The position numbers and the translations under genes are program-made. From positions 277 through 45,163 of the forward strand of contig DDSZ01000042.1 of NCBI GenBank assembly GCA_002344205.1: DNA of 44,887 nt, written 5' to 3'. Under the pieces are notes generated by a model. The model saw nothing but the letters and a program-made list of their open reading frames with translations. It was not told the origin of the DNA and made no database searches. Below, in pieces: positions 15,875-26,029 of this stretch. The DNA comes from Opitutaceae bacterium UBA2377 (GTDB taxonomy: Bacteria > Verrucomicrobiota > Verrucomicrobiia > Opitutales > Opitutaceae). Positions within the stretch are counted from its first letter, which is position 1. Each line of letters starts with the position of its first letter.

Positions 15875-18277
15875 TCACTCTGCGCGCAGTGCCTCGGTCG
15901 GGTTTACCCGGGTGGCCTTGTGGGCTGGCAGCCAACTCGCCCCGAGTCCGATGATCACCAGCACAAGCGAGACGGCGACCAGGCTGGTGCCATCATGGGG
16001 CGAGACTCCGTAGAGCAGGCTGCCCAGCAGATGGGCTGAGGCGAGGCAGCCCGCCACCCCGACCACCAGGCCGGTGGCGGCGAGCCGGAGGCCTTGGGTG
16101 AGCATCAGTTGGCGCACGGCGGCGGCGGTTGCACCGAGGGCCATGCGGATGCCGACCTCACGCGTGCGCTGGCCGACGATGTAACTGAGCACGCCGTAGA
16201 GACCGATGGCGGCGAGCAAAAGCGCCAGCCCCGCGAAGATGGAAAGCAGCGTCAGCATGATGCGCTGGTTGGTCACGGTGTTGTCGAAGAGCTCGTCCAT
16301 CGTCCGCACGGCGAAGATCGGCAGCGTGGGCTCCACCTCGCGCATGGCGGTGCGGATGGCCGGGGTGAGCGCGGCCGGCTCCAGCGCGGTGCGGAGCACA
16401 AAGCTCACGAAGCCCGGCCCGATTTGCCGGTAGGGGTAGTAGAGCTGCACGCGCGAATCCTCGGCGATGCCGTAGTTCTTCACATGTCCGGCCACGCCGA
16501 TGATGGTGAGAGGGGTCGGGTTGGCGGGGTCGCCAAACATCACGCGTTTCCCGAGGGGATCCTGCCCGGCGAAGTGGGTTTCCGCGAAAACGGTGTCGAT
16601 GATGCAGACGCGCGGCTCGTCCAGTTTCTCCTCGTCAGTGAAGGTGCGGCCGCGGATGAGCGGGATGCGCATGGTCTCAAAATAGTCGCGGCTGGCGGCG
16701 TTGTTCTCGGTCGAGAACCGCCGCCCGGGGCCGGGGTCGGGCATGCCTTCGGGGAGGAAGCTGGTCTGGTTGCCGCCGCCGCCCAGCGGCAGCGGGTTGG
16801 TGAGCGCGGCATGGGTGACACCGGGCAAGCCACGCAGCCGGTCCAGGGCGCGGTCGAGCACCTGCACGCGCTTCACCGGATCGGCCCACTCCTGCCCGGG
16901 CAGGACATAGCCGAAAGTGATGACATGATCCGTCTGCAGACCGGTGTCCGCCTCGTAAAGATTTTGGATCGTGCGCATCATCAGGCCCGAGACGAAGAGC
17001 AGCATGAGCGTCAGCGCGAATTCACCGGTGACCAGCACGGAACGCCAGCGGGTGCTGATGCCGCCGCCGCCGGTTCGCCCGCCGGCGGCGAGCGCCTCGT
17101 TGAGATTGGTCTTCGAAGCGGTCAGCGCGGGAACCAGACCGAAGAGCGTGGTGACGCCGACCCCGACCAGCACGGCGAAGGCAAAGACGGTGGCATCCAT
17201 GCCGACCTGGGTGACGAAGGGCGAATTGGCGGGGATGAGGGTCTTGATGCCCTGCATGGTGGCGTAGCCGACGAGCAGCCCAAGTCCGGTGCCCGCCAGC
17301 CCAAGCAGCAGACTCTCGGCGAGCAGCAGGCGGATCAGACGACTGCGACTGGCACCGATGGCGGCACGCAGGGCAAACTCGCGGGAGCGGGCCGCGGCCC
17401 GGGCAAGCAGGAGATTGGCGACATTGGCGCAGGCGATGAGCAGCACGCCGAACGCCGCGCCGAACGAGACCCACACAGCCGTCCGGGCCTGGCCGATCAC
17501 GCGGTCCACCACCGTGGTGAGCGTGACGGAGTTGCCGGTGTTGGACAGCGGATGCTCCTGCTCAAGCTGGCGGGCGATCGCGAGCAGATCGGTGCGCGCG
17601 GTCTCCAGGGTGGCTCCGGGCTTGAGCCGGCCGATGGCGTAGAGTCCCGGGTGGTTGCCGCGATTCATGTTCTGATCGGCGAAAAGCCCGAAGGGCATCC
17701 ATATTTCCGGGCCGTTGGCGGGGAAACGGTAGGAGGCCGGCATCACGCCGATGATGGCATAAAGCTCGCCGCTGAGGATGATCTTTTCCCCCATCACGTC
17801 CGCCCGCCCGCCGAAGTGGCGTTGCCAGAAACCCTCGCTGATGAGCACGGTGCGCTCGGCACCGGGCTTGTCCTCGTCGGCGCCGAACCAGCGGCCGAGC
17901 TTGGGCGCAACCCCGAGCGCGGGAAACATCTCATGGGTGAACTGGGCGCCCGCGACCCGTTCGGTTTCGGTCGGACCGACGTAGTTGAAACTTTGCCCGC
18001 GAAAGACGCCGAGGTGGGTGAAACTTTGCTGGCGTTCGCGCCAATCGAGGAAATTGGGATAGGCCACCGACATGTTCGGCACCTGCTGCGAGTGTTCGCC
18101 GATGAAGACCAGCGAGCGGACTTCCGGCAGGGGCAGCGGCCGCATGAGCATCGCGCTCAGGAAGCTGAAGACGCCGGAGTTGGCACCAATCCCGAGCGCA
18201 AGCGTAACGATGGCAACGGCGGTAAAGCCGGGAGCCTTGCGCAGGCTGCGCAAGGCAAAGCGGAGGTCGGAGATCAT
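15875..18277 (-). CDS. MacB/FtsX-type ABC permease (ADOP type), P6
   Basis: An 800-residue inner-membrane permease made of two fused MacB-like halves, without an ATPase domain. An N-terminal membrane helix (about 17-42: GFTAVAIVTLALGIGANSG) is followed by a periplasmic MacB_PCD domain and a first FtsX block (about 270-345, with [20 protein letters not shown]). A second helix (about 410-435) leads to another periplasmic domain, and a second FtsX block ends in ATRVNPTEALRAE. The C terminus has PAHKATRVNP where sister proteins have [10 protein letters not shown], so it is the more divergent copy. It is last of six tandem permeases and 134 bp after P5. No sigma-54 site precedes it, so it probably depends on upstream transcription. 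Confidence 0.92.
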   Translation of the reverse strand: MISDLRFALRSLRKAPGFTAVAIVTLALGIGANSGVFSFLSAMLMRPLPLPEVRSLVFIGEHSQQVPNMSVAYPNFLDWRERQQSFTHLGVFRGQSFNYVGPTETERVAGAQFTHEMFPALGVAPKLGRWFGADEDKPGAERTVLISEGFWQRHFGGRADVMGEKIILSGELYAIIGVMPASYRFPANGPEIWMPFGLFADQNMNRGNHPGLYAIGRLKPGATLETARTDLLAIARQLEQEHPLSNTGNSVTLTTVVDRVIGQARTAVWVSFGAAFGVLLIACANVANLLLARAAARSREFALRAAIGASRSRLIRLLLAESLLLGLAGTGLGLLVGYATMQGIKTLIPANSPFVTQVGMDATVFAFAVLVGVGVTTLFGLVPALTASKTNLNEALAAGGRTGGGGISTRWRSVLVTGEFALTLMLLFVSGLMMRTIQNLYEADTGLQTDHVITFGYVLPGQEWADPVKRVQVLDRALDRLRGLPGVTHAALTNPLPLGGGGNQTSFLPEGMPDPGPGRRFSTENNAASRDYFETMRIPLIRGRTFTDEEKLDEPRVCIIDTVFAETHFAGQDPLGKRVMFGDPANPTPLTIIGVAGHVKNYGIAEDSRVQLYYPYRQIGPGFVSFVLRTALEPAALTPAIRTAMREVEPTLPIFAVRTMDELFDNTVTNQRIMLTLLSIFAGLALLLAAIGLYGVLSYIVGQRTREVGIRMALGATAAAVRQLMLTQGLRLAATGLVVGVAGCLASAHLLGSLLYGVSPHDGTSLVAVSLVLVIIGLGASWLPAHKATRVNPTEALRAE

Positions 18278-18411
18278 GCGACGGTGGAGTTGGAACGTTC
18301 CTGCAACGTGATCAAAACACCTCGAAGGCGGCCGCGGTTACAGAAAATCGCCGCTGCGTCGCAATTTCGCCGCCTTGCGCCCGATTCAGCCGGAATGGGG
18401 TGACAAATTGA

Positions 18412-20835
18412 TTACTCCGCGCGCAGCGCCTCCATCGGGTCCACCCGCGTGGCGCGGCGGGCGGGAATGAGGCTGGCGAGGGTGCCGACGATCGCCAGCA
18501 CCATGGAGATGATGATGAACGTGCCGGGATCGTTCGGGCTGACTTCGTAGAGCATGCTGGCGAGCAGCCGCGATCCGGCGAAGGCGATCATGAGGCCGAG
18601 GATCAGGCCGAGGCTGAGCAGCCGTGCGGTTTGCCCCAACACCAGCCGGAGAATATCCCTGCGTTGCGCGCCCAAGGCCATGCGCACGCCGATTTCATTG
18701 GTGCGTTGGCTGACGGTGTAGGACATCACGCCGTAGATACCGAGCGCGGCGAGGAACAGCGCCACGACGGAGAAGACGCCGAGCAGAAACAGGGTGAATT
18801 TTTGCGGTGCGATGGAGTGAGCGTCGAAATCCCCTGAAAGGGGCATATGCCGCGGAATGGGCATGGCGGGATCCACCTTCTGGATGCCTGCGGCGACGAT
18901 CAGGCCGGGATTCGGGGTGCCTACCCTGACGCTCACAATCGGCATGAAGTGCGACCAGATGGAGCTTTGCCGAAAGGGTGTGTAAACAGCCGGCCGGGTT
19001 TCCTTGGCGGCCCCGTCCAGTTTCAAGTCAGCCACGATGCCGACAATTTCCAGCCATTCGCGGTTGGCATCGCGGACCAGCGCGATGCGTTTGCCGACGG
19101 GGTTTGCTCCCGGGAAATGTTGCGCGGCCAACTGCTCGCTAACGATGGCGACGCGCGAAGTGTTCTCGCGATCGTGCTCATTGAACCAGCGGCCGCTGAG
19201 GAGCCGGTTGCCGATGACTTTGAAAAAATCCGGGGTAACGGCCGACTGGGTGACGTAGGTCAGCCGACTGGGGTCTGGCTCCGGGCGATCCTCAATATCA
19301 ATTCCAAACATTGCCGCGCCATGATGCGGGAATCCCGTGGTGAAAGCGGCTCCGACCAGCCCGGGTTGCCCGGCGAGCTGGGCCAGCGCTCGATCGGCGA
19401 AATCGATCCGCGCCTGATTGTCGGGATATCTGTCGGGCAGCAGCATGACCCGGCAGACATGGACTTGGCTGGCATTGTAGCCCATTTCCACTTTCTGCAG
19501 ATTGGCATAGGTGCGGGTGAGCAGTCCGGCGCCCACCAAGAGCACAAGGGCGAGGGCTACTTCCGCGACGACGAGGGTATTGCGCAAGCGGGAGCGTTGC
19601 CGGCCATCACCCGCACTGCGGCCGCTGCTCTTCAACGCCAGTGTCAGATCGACCTTGGTGGCCTGAAGCGCCGGCACCAGGCCGAACCCGATGCCGGTCA
19701 ACATGGTCACGACGCTGCTGACGAGCAGGGCGAAACCATCCAGCCGGACCTCGTCGAGGCGGGGCATATTTACCGGCGCAAGGGTCAGGAGCGCGTTCAT
19801 GCTCCAGTAAGCCAGCAGAATACCGAGCACGCCGCCGATCAGCGCGAGCAGGACGCTTTCGACCAGCAGTTGCCGCACGACCCGACTGCGGCTGGCCCCG
19901 AGCGCCGCGCGGAGGGCGATTTCCCGCTGCCGTGAGCTGGCCCGCGCCAGCAGCAGGTTGGCGACATTGACACAGGCGATCAGCAGGAGAAAGCCGACCG
20001 CACCCATGAGAATGTAGAGCGTGGGGCTGGTGTCGCCCACCAGATGGTCATGCAGCGGGACAACCCGCAGTTGGAGATTTTGCCACAGGTCGGGGTTGGT
20101 CCCGGCGAGACGTTCCGCCATGACATTCATTTCCGCCTGCGCCTGGGCGAGCGTCACGCCGGGTTTGAGTTGCCCGACCACCTCGCGCAAAAACTGGGGA
20201 TTGGGCAGGACAGTGCTGGCGACCAAGGGGGAGAATGCCTTGGGACTGCTCATTTGACCAGTCATTGTGCGAAAGCCCGGCGGCATCACCCCGATGATGG
20301 TGAAGGGCTGGTCGTTCAGCAGAATCTCCCGGTTGATGACCGACTCGCTGCCGTTGAACTGCTCCAGCCAATACGCGTGATTTAGGATCACCACATGGGC
20401 CTTACCCTCGATGCCTTCCTCGGGCAAAAAAGTGCGCCCGAGCAGAGGTTGCACCCCGAGGGTTGAAAAATAGTTGAGTGATACCGCGAAGCCAAAGACG
20501 CGAACGGGGAAATCGACACCCGTCAGATGGCCGTGCATCCCGGTCGAGGCTGCCACGCGGTCAAAGACGGTCGCTTGTTTCTGCAACTCCTCGACGGTAT
20601 TCCACCGCGGGGCGAAGGCCCGTTGGTCAGAGGGCCGGACTTGGAGGATCGCGACCAGGCGTTCCGGATTCGCGTAGGGCAATGGCCGCAAGGCGACACT
20701 GTTGACGATGCTGAAGATCGCGGTCGTCGCGCCGATCCCGATGGCGAGGGTGAGGATCGCCACGATCGCAAACCCCCGGGCCTTGCTCAACTGGCGTGCA
20801 CTGTAACGGAGATCCTGGAGAAGATCGTCAAACAT
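18412..20835 (-). CDS. MacB/FtsX-type ABC permease (ADOP type), P5
   Basis: An 807-residue two-module permease. It opens with [20 protein letters not shown], the characteristic amphipathic lead-in of this group, then helix [20 protein letters not shown]. The first FtsX block holds [20 protein letters not shown]; the central helix is [18 protein letters not shown]; the second FtsX block ends [17 protein letters not shown]. The frame is open 42 codons upstream, but I start at the ATG ending at 20835 because sister proteins begin there. A 295-bp gap precedes it, holding an inverted repeat (21023-21124) and no promoter I can name. The last 52 bases before its stop codon are identical to those of P4. 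Confidence 0.92.
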   Translation of the reverse strand: MFDDLLQDLRYSARQLSKARGFAIVAILTLAIGIGATTAIFSIVNSVALRPLPYANPERLVAILQVRPSDQRAFAPRWNTVEELQKQATVFDRVAASTGMHGHLTGVDFPVRVFGFAVSLNYFSTLGVQPLLGRTFLPEEGIEGKAHVVILNHAYWLEQFNGSESVINREILLNDQPFTIIGVMPPGFRTMTGQMSSPKAFSPLVASTVLPNPQFLREVVGQLKPGVTLAQAQAEMNVMAERLAGTNPDLWQNLQLRVVPLHDHLVGDTSPTLYILMGAVGFLLLIACVNVANLLLARASSRQREIALRAALGASRSRVVRQLLVESVLLALIGGVLGILLAYWSMNALLTLAPVNMPRLDEVRLDGFALLVSSVVTMLTGIGFGLVPALQATKVDLTLALKSSGRSAGDGRQRSRLRNTLVVAEVALALVLLVGAGLLTRTYANLQKVEMGYNASQVHVCRVMLLPDRYPDNQARIDFADRALAQLAGQPGLVGAAFTTGFPHHGAAMFGIDIEDRPEPDPSRLTYVTQSAVTPDFFKVIGNRLLSGRWFNEHDRENTSRVAIVSEQLAAQHFPGANPVGKRIALVRDANREWLEIVGIVADLKLDGAAKETRPAVYTPFRQSSIWSHFMPIVSVRVGTPNPGLIVAAGIQKVDPAMPIPRHMPLSGDFDAHSIAPQKFTLFLLGVFSVVALFLAALGIYGVMSYTVSQRTNEIGVRMALGAQRRDILRLVLGQTARLLSLGLILGLMIAFAGSRLLASMLYEVSPNDPGTFIIISMVLAIVGTLASLIPARRATRVDPMEALRAE

Positions 20836-21022
20836 GGAGGGAGTGGCGGGGTGCAGCGGGCCGGATGGGGAGTGCTTTGTGGGGGAAGACCAAGGCAGGA
20901 GCCGGGGCGCCTTGGAGTGACCCGGGAACGGGCCGGGATCAGTTCCGGGCCGCCAGCCCATCCATCGGGTTCAGACTAGACAACACTGATTTTGTGCCGA
21001 ACCCCGCCGGCAGGGCGTGCTT

Positions 21023-21124
21023 CAGATTTTCGATTTTGGATGACGAACTGCGACGAGGAGGCGTCGGGCGGAGTGCAGCTTTGGCGGCGGTGCCGCATGA
21101 GGACGGAGGAATCGAAAATCGAAT
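21023..21124. repeat. Inverted copies of an ATTTTCGATT motif between P4 and P5
   Basis: CAGATTTTCGATTTT at 21023 and GAATCGAAAATCGAAT ending at 21124 are inverted relative to each other around about 70 bp without a gene. The 20836-21130 gap holds nothing else I recognise. Confidence 0.5.
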
Positions 21125-21130
21125 AACCCG

Positions 21131-23545
21131 TCACTCCGCGCGCAGCGCCTCCATCGGGTCCACCCGCGTGGCGCGGCGGGCGGGTATGAGGCAGGCGGCC
21201 ACGCAGGCGAGGGTGAGAATCAGGCCGGCCGGCAGGTAGGCCAAGGGATCGATGAGCGGGATGCCGTAAAGCAGCCCTGCGATGCCGCGTGAGGCGACCA
21301 GCGCCAGCAGCAGGCCGCCGAGCAGACCGGGCAGGATCATGCGCATCGCATCCTTCAAGACCAGCCGCGCGACCGTTGCCGGAGCGGCGCCGAGGGCGAG
21401 ACGCACGCCGAATTCCGCGGTGCGGCCGGCCACGGCGAACGCCTGCACGGCATACACTCCCATCAGACAAAGCGTGACCGCCAAGCCGGCAAATATGCCG
21501 ACGAGAACCAGGCTGAAACGGGTTTGCCAGGCACTGTTGGCGAAGAAATCGGCCACGCGGACCTGAAGGTAGGCGCTGGCCTCCGGATCCACCGCCTGCA
21601 CCGCCCCCGCGATCTGATCGGGGGTCAACGGCAGGGAGCCGTGCAGGCGAATGAGAATGCCCGTGTCGGCCGGCGTGGCCTGGGTGTGGGGCAGAAAAAA
21701 GGAATCGATCACGGCGGGCTGGTTGCCGTGGCTGACAATGTCGCTGACCACGCCGACCACCTCCCACCAGCCGCCCGGCGCGCCCTCGATGCGGACACGA
21801 CGGCCGAGCGGATCCATGTCGGGCCAGTATTTGTCCGCCAGACTGCGGCTGATGACCACGACCCGGGCGGTGTCGGCGCGATCGTCCTCCCCCAGCCAGC
21901 GCCCGGCGAGGAGGCGGAGCTGCAGGGTTTCGAGCAACCCGGCCGAAACGTAGCGGCGCGCGGCGCGCTTGGGGGTCTCGTTGAGCTGGAGTCCGTCGCC
22001 TTCCTGGACGAATCCGAAATAGCTGGCCGGAACGGCGGCAAAGGCGAAGTCGGTGGCGGCGCCGGCCGCGACGTGCGGCAGTTCCCGCAGCCGGTCGATG
22101 ACGGCTTCAAAATACCGCACGCGGGCGGCGGGGTCGCCGTAGGCTTCGCCGCGGGTGCCCAGGCGGAACGAATGGAGTTGTTCGACGGGAATGCCGTGGT
22201 CAACGGACCGGATGGCCTGGAAGCTGCGCACGAGTTGCACGGCGCCGATGAGCAAGGCCAGGGCCAGCGCGACCTGGATGGAAACCAGCAGACGGATCGC
22301 AACCCCACCGGTGGCCGCGCCCGCCTGCCGGGCGCCGTTCCGCAGGGTGGCCTCGAGGTTCAGCCGGGCGGCTTGCCACAGGGGAACGAGACTGAAGCCG
22401 ACGGCGATGACGGCGGCCAACAGGACGGCGGCGGCGACCACCGGCAGGCCGATGGTGGGCGTGGGCAACTGGCGCAGACCGGCCGTCGGCGGCAGCAACT
22501 GGACCGCCAAGGGCGCCAGCCACACCGCCAGCAGGAGGCCGAGGCCGGCGCCGAGGGCGGTGAGCACAAAGGATTCGGCGAAAAACTGCCGGAAAAGCCG
22601 GCCCGGGCCGGCGCCGATGGCCAGCCGCACCGCGAACTCGCGGCGGCGGCGGATGGCCTGCACGAACAGCAGGCAGCCGGCGTTGACGCAGGCGACGGCG
22701 AGCACGAGGCCGACCGTGGTCTGCAGGATCAGCAACTGGCGCCGGAAATTTCCCAACAAGGCATCGCGCAGGTTGACGGCCGTCAGCCCTTTGTCGGCGT
22801 TGGTGGCCGGATGGTCGCGGCCGAGCGTGTGTGCGAGGGCCGCCAGCTCGCCGCGGGCCGTCCCGACGGAGGCCCCGGGCGCCAGCTCGCCAAACATGAA
22901 GTGCCGGCGCACGCCGCGTTCGTTGCGCTCGAAATCCGCGGGGAGCATGGCGACCCAGGCCTGCTGCTGGTCGCCGACAAGCGGCAGCACCGTATCCGGC
23001 GGCAGCACGCCGACGATCCGGCAACTGCGGCCATCAAGGGTGACACTGGCGCCGAGCACGCCACGATCGGCACCGAAGCGGCGCTGCCAGAACTCGTGGC
23101 TCAGGACGAGCGCCCGTTCGCCGGCCAGCTCGGCGTTGGCTGCGTGGATGGTTTCACCGACGTGGGCGGACACGCCGAGCATCGGGAAAAATTCCGGCGT
23201 CACGCGCTGGACAAAGGCCACTTCAGCCCCGCCCGGGGTCCGCACCGTGAAAGATTCGTTGCGCACAATCGCTGTCCGGGAAAAGGCGCGGACATGGTCG
23301 TGGATGTCGGCGGCGTTGCCGAAGGTGGTCCGCCAGAGGCTGCCGGGGCCGGTCGTGAGCGGATACTCGTGGATGGAGACGATCCGGCCGGGCTGGCCGT
23401 AGGGCAGTGGCCGCAGCAGGTAGGAATCGAGCAAACCCAGGACCAGCAGCGTGGCGGCCAGGGCCAGCCCCAGCGTCAGGATTATTCCGCCGGAGAAAAG
23501 CGGCCGGCGCAGAATGACCGAGAAACTATGTTGCAGGGCATGCAT
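21131..23545 (-). CDS. MacB/FtsX-type ABC permease (ADOP type), P4
   Basis: An 804-residue two-module permease whose beginning differs from its neighbours: MHALQHSFSVILRRPLFSGG, then helix IILTLGLALAATLLVLGLLD instead of the usual 'LTLALGIGANTAIF'. The FtsX blocks are present, with VLAVACVNAGCLLFVQAIRR in the first (VANLLLAR replaced by AGCLLFVQ), and the C terminus is [17 protein letters not shown]. The divergent first block suggests it is specialised or partly degenerate, while its C-terminal tail is nearly identical to P5. It starts 27 bp after P3, which implies co-transcription. Confidence 0.9.
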   Translation of the reverse strand: MHALQHSFSVILRRPLFSGGIILTLGLALAATLLVLGLLDSYLLRPLPYGQPGRIVSIHEYPLTTGPGSLWRTTFGNAADIHDHVRAFSRTAIVRNESFTVRTPGGAEVAFVQRVTPEFFPMLGVSAHVGETIHAANAELAGERALVLSHEFWQRRFGADRGVLGASVTLDGRSCRIVGVLPPDTVLPLVGDQQQAWVAMLPADFERNERGVRRHFMFGELAPGASVGTARGELAALAHTLGRDHPATNADKGLTAVNLRDALLGNFRRQLLILQTTVGLVLAVACVNAGCLLFVQAIRRRREFAVRLAIGAGPGRLFRQFFAESFVLTALGAGLGLLLAVWLAPLAVQLLPPTAGLRQLPTPTIGLPVVAAAVLLAAVIAVGFSLVPLWQAARLNLEATLRNGARQAGAATGGVAIRLLVSIQVALALALLIGAVQLVRSFQAIRSVDHGIPVEQLHSFRLGTRGEAYGDPAARVRYFEAVIDRLRELPHVAAGAATDFAFAAVPASYFGFVQEGDGLQLNETPKRAARRYVSAGLLETLQLRLLAGRWLGEDDRADTARVVVISRSLADKYWPDMDPLGRRVRIEGAPGGWWEVVGVVSDIVSHGNQPAVIDSFFLPHTQATPADTGILIRLHGSLPLTPDQIAGAVQAVDPEASAYLQVRVADFFANSAWQTRFSLVLVGIFAGLAVTLCLMGVYAVQAFAVAGRTAEFGVRLALGAAPATVARLVLKDAMRMILPGLLGGLLLALVASRGIAGLLYGIPLIDPLAYLPAGLILTLACVAACLIPARRATRVDPMEALRAE

Positions 23546-23572
23546 CCGACTGAGGTGCAGTTTGCCTGAGCT

Positions 23573-25999
23573 TTATTCCGCGCGCAGTGCTTCCATGGGA
23601 TCCACCTGCATCGCGCGGCGGGCGGGGATGAGGCAGGCGAGGGTGGCGACGGCGGCGAAGAACAGCGCCACGAGGCCGAAGACCGCCGGATCGAAGGGCT
23701 GCACTTGGTAAAGGATTTCCTGGAGCAACCGGCTGGAGGCGTAGGCGCCCACGAGCCCGAGCACCAGGCCGAGGCCGACCTGCACCGCCCCGCTGCGGAG
23801 GACGAGGTTGCGGATGTCGCCGGCGGCCGCGCCGAGCGCCATGCGCACGCCGATCTCGCCGGTGCGCTGGGTGACGTTGTAGGCCATCACCGAATAAACG
23901 CCGACCGTGGCCAGCAGTGCGGCGATCGCGGCAAAGGCGATCAGGAGCGACATGGTGAGGCGCTGCACACCGATGGAGTCGCTCACCAGTTGCTCCAGGG
24001 TCTGGGGATTGGCGAGGGCAATGGTGGGATCGATTTCCTTCAGCACACGGCGCAGCACGGGGATGGCAGCGGCGGCAGACAGTTCGGGCCGCACCTGCGC
24101 AACGACGGTCATGAAGGCGCCGCCGCGCTGTGATCGGGCATAGTAGATTTCGTCGAGCGGTGGCGTGGCGAGACCATCGGCCCGCACGTCGCGGATCACA
24201 CCGACAATACGCACCGGCACGTTGGCATTGGCACCGGTGAGAAAGTGCTGGTCGAGGGCGGACTCGCCGGGGAAGAGCTTCTTGGCGAAGGACTCATTGA
24301 CGAGGGCCACATCTTCGCCACCAAAACGATCTCCGGAATTGATGAAGCGGCCTTCGCGAAGCTGGATGCCCATCGTTGGGAAATAGCCGGGGGTGACGAA
24401 GCGGATGAAGGAAAGCGGGCGTTCGTGCACCGGCAGGATCGGGCGGCCTTGGATGGAATAAGGCGAGATGGAGCCGATGCCGGCGAGAGGCAGACCGAAG
24501 ATGGCGCCGCCGTGCGTGAGCTCGGGTGCCTGATCGAGCTTCTCCTGCAGTTGGTGATAGAATTCGCGGGTGAGCTCCGGGGTGTTGTAGCGCGCGGCGG
24601 GCAGGTTGATGAGCCCGTAAACGCGACCCTCGGTTTGGAAGCCGAGGTCGGTCTGCTGCAGCTTGTGAAAGCTCAACACGAGCAGCCCGGCGCAAATGAG
24701 CAGGGTGAGGGAAAGCGCGACCTGCACCACGACGAGCCCCTGGCGAAAGACCTTGGCGGCCCGGCCGCCGCCGGCCCCGCGGGCGTTGTCCTTGAGGACG
24801 ACCTGCACGTCGGTGCGCGAGGCCTGCAGGGCCGGGTAGAGTCCGATGACCAGGCTGGCGAGCAGCGCGGTGCCCAGGGCGAAGAGCAGCACGAACGGAT
24901 CGAGCCCGAGCTCATCGCCGCGCGGCAACTGCGAGCCGGCGAGCACCTGGATGCCCCGCAGCGACCACCAGGCGAGAAGGACGCCGAGGCCGCCGGCGAC
25001 GACGGAAAAGAGGGCCGTCTCGGCGAGGAATTGCCGGACGATCTCGCGGCGGGTGGCGCCGAGCGACAGCCGCACGGCGATTTCCTTCTGGCGCGTGCTG
25101 ACCCGCGCGAGGAAAAGGTTGGCGATGTTGGCGCAGGCGATCAGGAGGACCGCGGCCACGGCGCCGGCGAGGGTCCAGAACGTGCGGGTGAGGTTGCCGA
25201 GGACCTGGGTGGTGACGGTGCGCACCTCGTTGTCGTTGTTGGCGTCGATGTGCGTGGGATTGGCGGTCTTGAACTGGGCGGCCATCTCGCGGACGCGGAG
25301 CGTGGCGACCTCGGCGGTGACACCGGGAACGAGCCGGCCCACGGCCTGGTGCACGATGGCATTGGCCCGGTTCTGCGGGTTGAGGAAAGGCAGTTCGAGC
25401 GGCCGGGGCACGAGGACGTTCACGCCGGCGAAGGGCGGAGGCATGGTGACCGGGAGGATGCCGACGATCTCGCGCGGCACCCCGTCGAGCTGGATGACCC
25501 GGCCGATGATGCCGGGATCGGTGGAGAAGCGGTTCTGCCAGAGCTGGTGACTGATCATCGCGACCAGCGGTCCGCCCTCGCGGTCCTCCTCGGCGGTGAA
25601 ATGCCGGCCCTGCGAGGGGTTGAGCCCGAGGACGGTGAGGAAGTTGGCCGTGACATGCTGGCCGAAGACCTGCTCGGGATCGCCCGTGCCCTCGGTCAGG
25701 GTGAAGCCGTTGCCCGCCGACATGGCGAGATCGGCGAAGACATCCTTGCGCTCCCGGTAGGCCTCATACTTGGCCCAGGAGAGGGCCGGGGCCTCAAAGT
25801 TGCGCTCGGTGTTGACGCCCCAGATGGAAACCAGCGAGTCCGGGTTCGGGTAGGGCAGGGGACGCAGCACGACGGCCTGCAGGACGCTGAACAGGGAGGT
25901 GCAGGCGCCGATGGCCACCGCCATGGTGAGCACCGCGATGATCGTGAAGCTGGGTGCCTTGAGGAGGGAGCGGAGGGCGAACTTGAGGTCGGAGAGCAT
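23573..25999 (-). CDS. MacB/FtsX-type ABC permease (ADOP type), P3
   Basis: An 808-residue two-module permease. MLSDLKFALRSLLKAPSFTI leads into helix IIAVLTMAVAIGACTSLFS. The first FtsX block contains LIACANIANLFLARVSTRQK. The central helix is VVVQVALSLTLLICAGLLV. The second FtsX block ends [17 protein letters not shown]. Periplasmic MacB_PCD-like regions occupy about 45-240 and 440-650. It begins 30 bp after the P2 stop and is followed 27 bp later by P4, so P2-P3-P4 almost certainly share a transcript started at the sigma-54 promoter at 28593-28608. Confidence 0.93.
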   Translation of the reverse strand: MLSDLKFALRSLLKAPSFTIIAVLTMAVAIGACTSLFSVLQAVVLRPLPYPNPDSLVSIWGVNTERNFEAPALSWAKYEAYRERKDVFADLAMSAGNGFTLTEGTGDPEQVFGQHVTANFLTVLGLNPSQGRHFTAEEDREGGPLVAMISHQLWQNRFSTDPGIIGRVIQLDGVPREIVGILPVTMPPPFAGVNVLVPRPLELPFLNPQNRANAIVHQAVGRLVPGVTAEVATLRVREMAAQFKTANPTHIDANNDNEVRTVTTQVLGNLTRTFWTLAGAVAAVLLIACANIANLFLARVSTRQKEIAVRLSLGATRREIVRQFLAETALFSVVAGGLGVLLAWWSLRGIQVLAGSQLPRGDELGLDPFVLLFALGTALLASLVIGLYPALQASRTDVQVVLKDNARGAGGGRAAKVFRQGLVVVQVALSLTLLICAGLLVLSFHKLQQTDLGFQTEGRVYGLINLPAARYNTPELTREFYHQLQEKLDQAPELTHGGAIFGLPLAGIGSISPYSIQGRPILPVHERPLSFIRFVTPGYFPTMGIQLREGRFINSGDRFGGEDVALVNESFAKKLFPGESALDQHFLTGANANVPVRIVGVIRDVRADGLATPPLDEIYYARSQRGGAFMTVVAQVRPELSAAAAIPVLRRVLKEIDPTIALANPQTLEQLVSDSIGVQRLTMSLLIAFAAIAALLATVGVYSVMAYNVTQRTGEIGVRMALGAAAGDIRNLVLRSGAVQVGLGLVLGLVGAYASSRLLQEILYQVQPFDPAVFGLVALFFAAVATLACLIPARRAMQVDPMEALRAE

Positions 26000-26029
26000 G
26001 GTAAAGGAAAGCTCGGGCGTGGGACGCGC

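Noticed and set aside
18278..18411. A possible fifth sigma-54/UAS pair before permease P6
   Set aside because: TTGCA is present on the minus strand near 18302, but the -24 GG is missing. The nearest AATGGG (18393) lacks the TCCC arm and lies at the wrong spacing.
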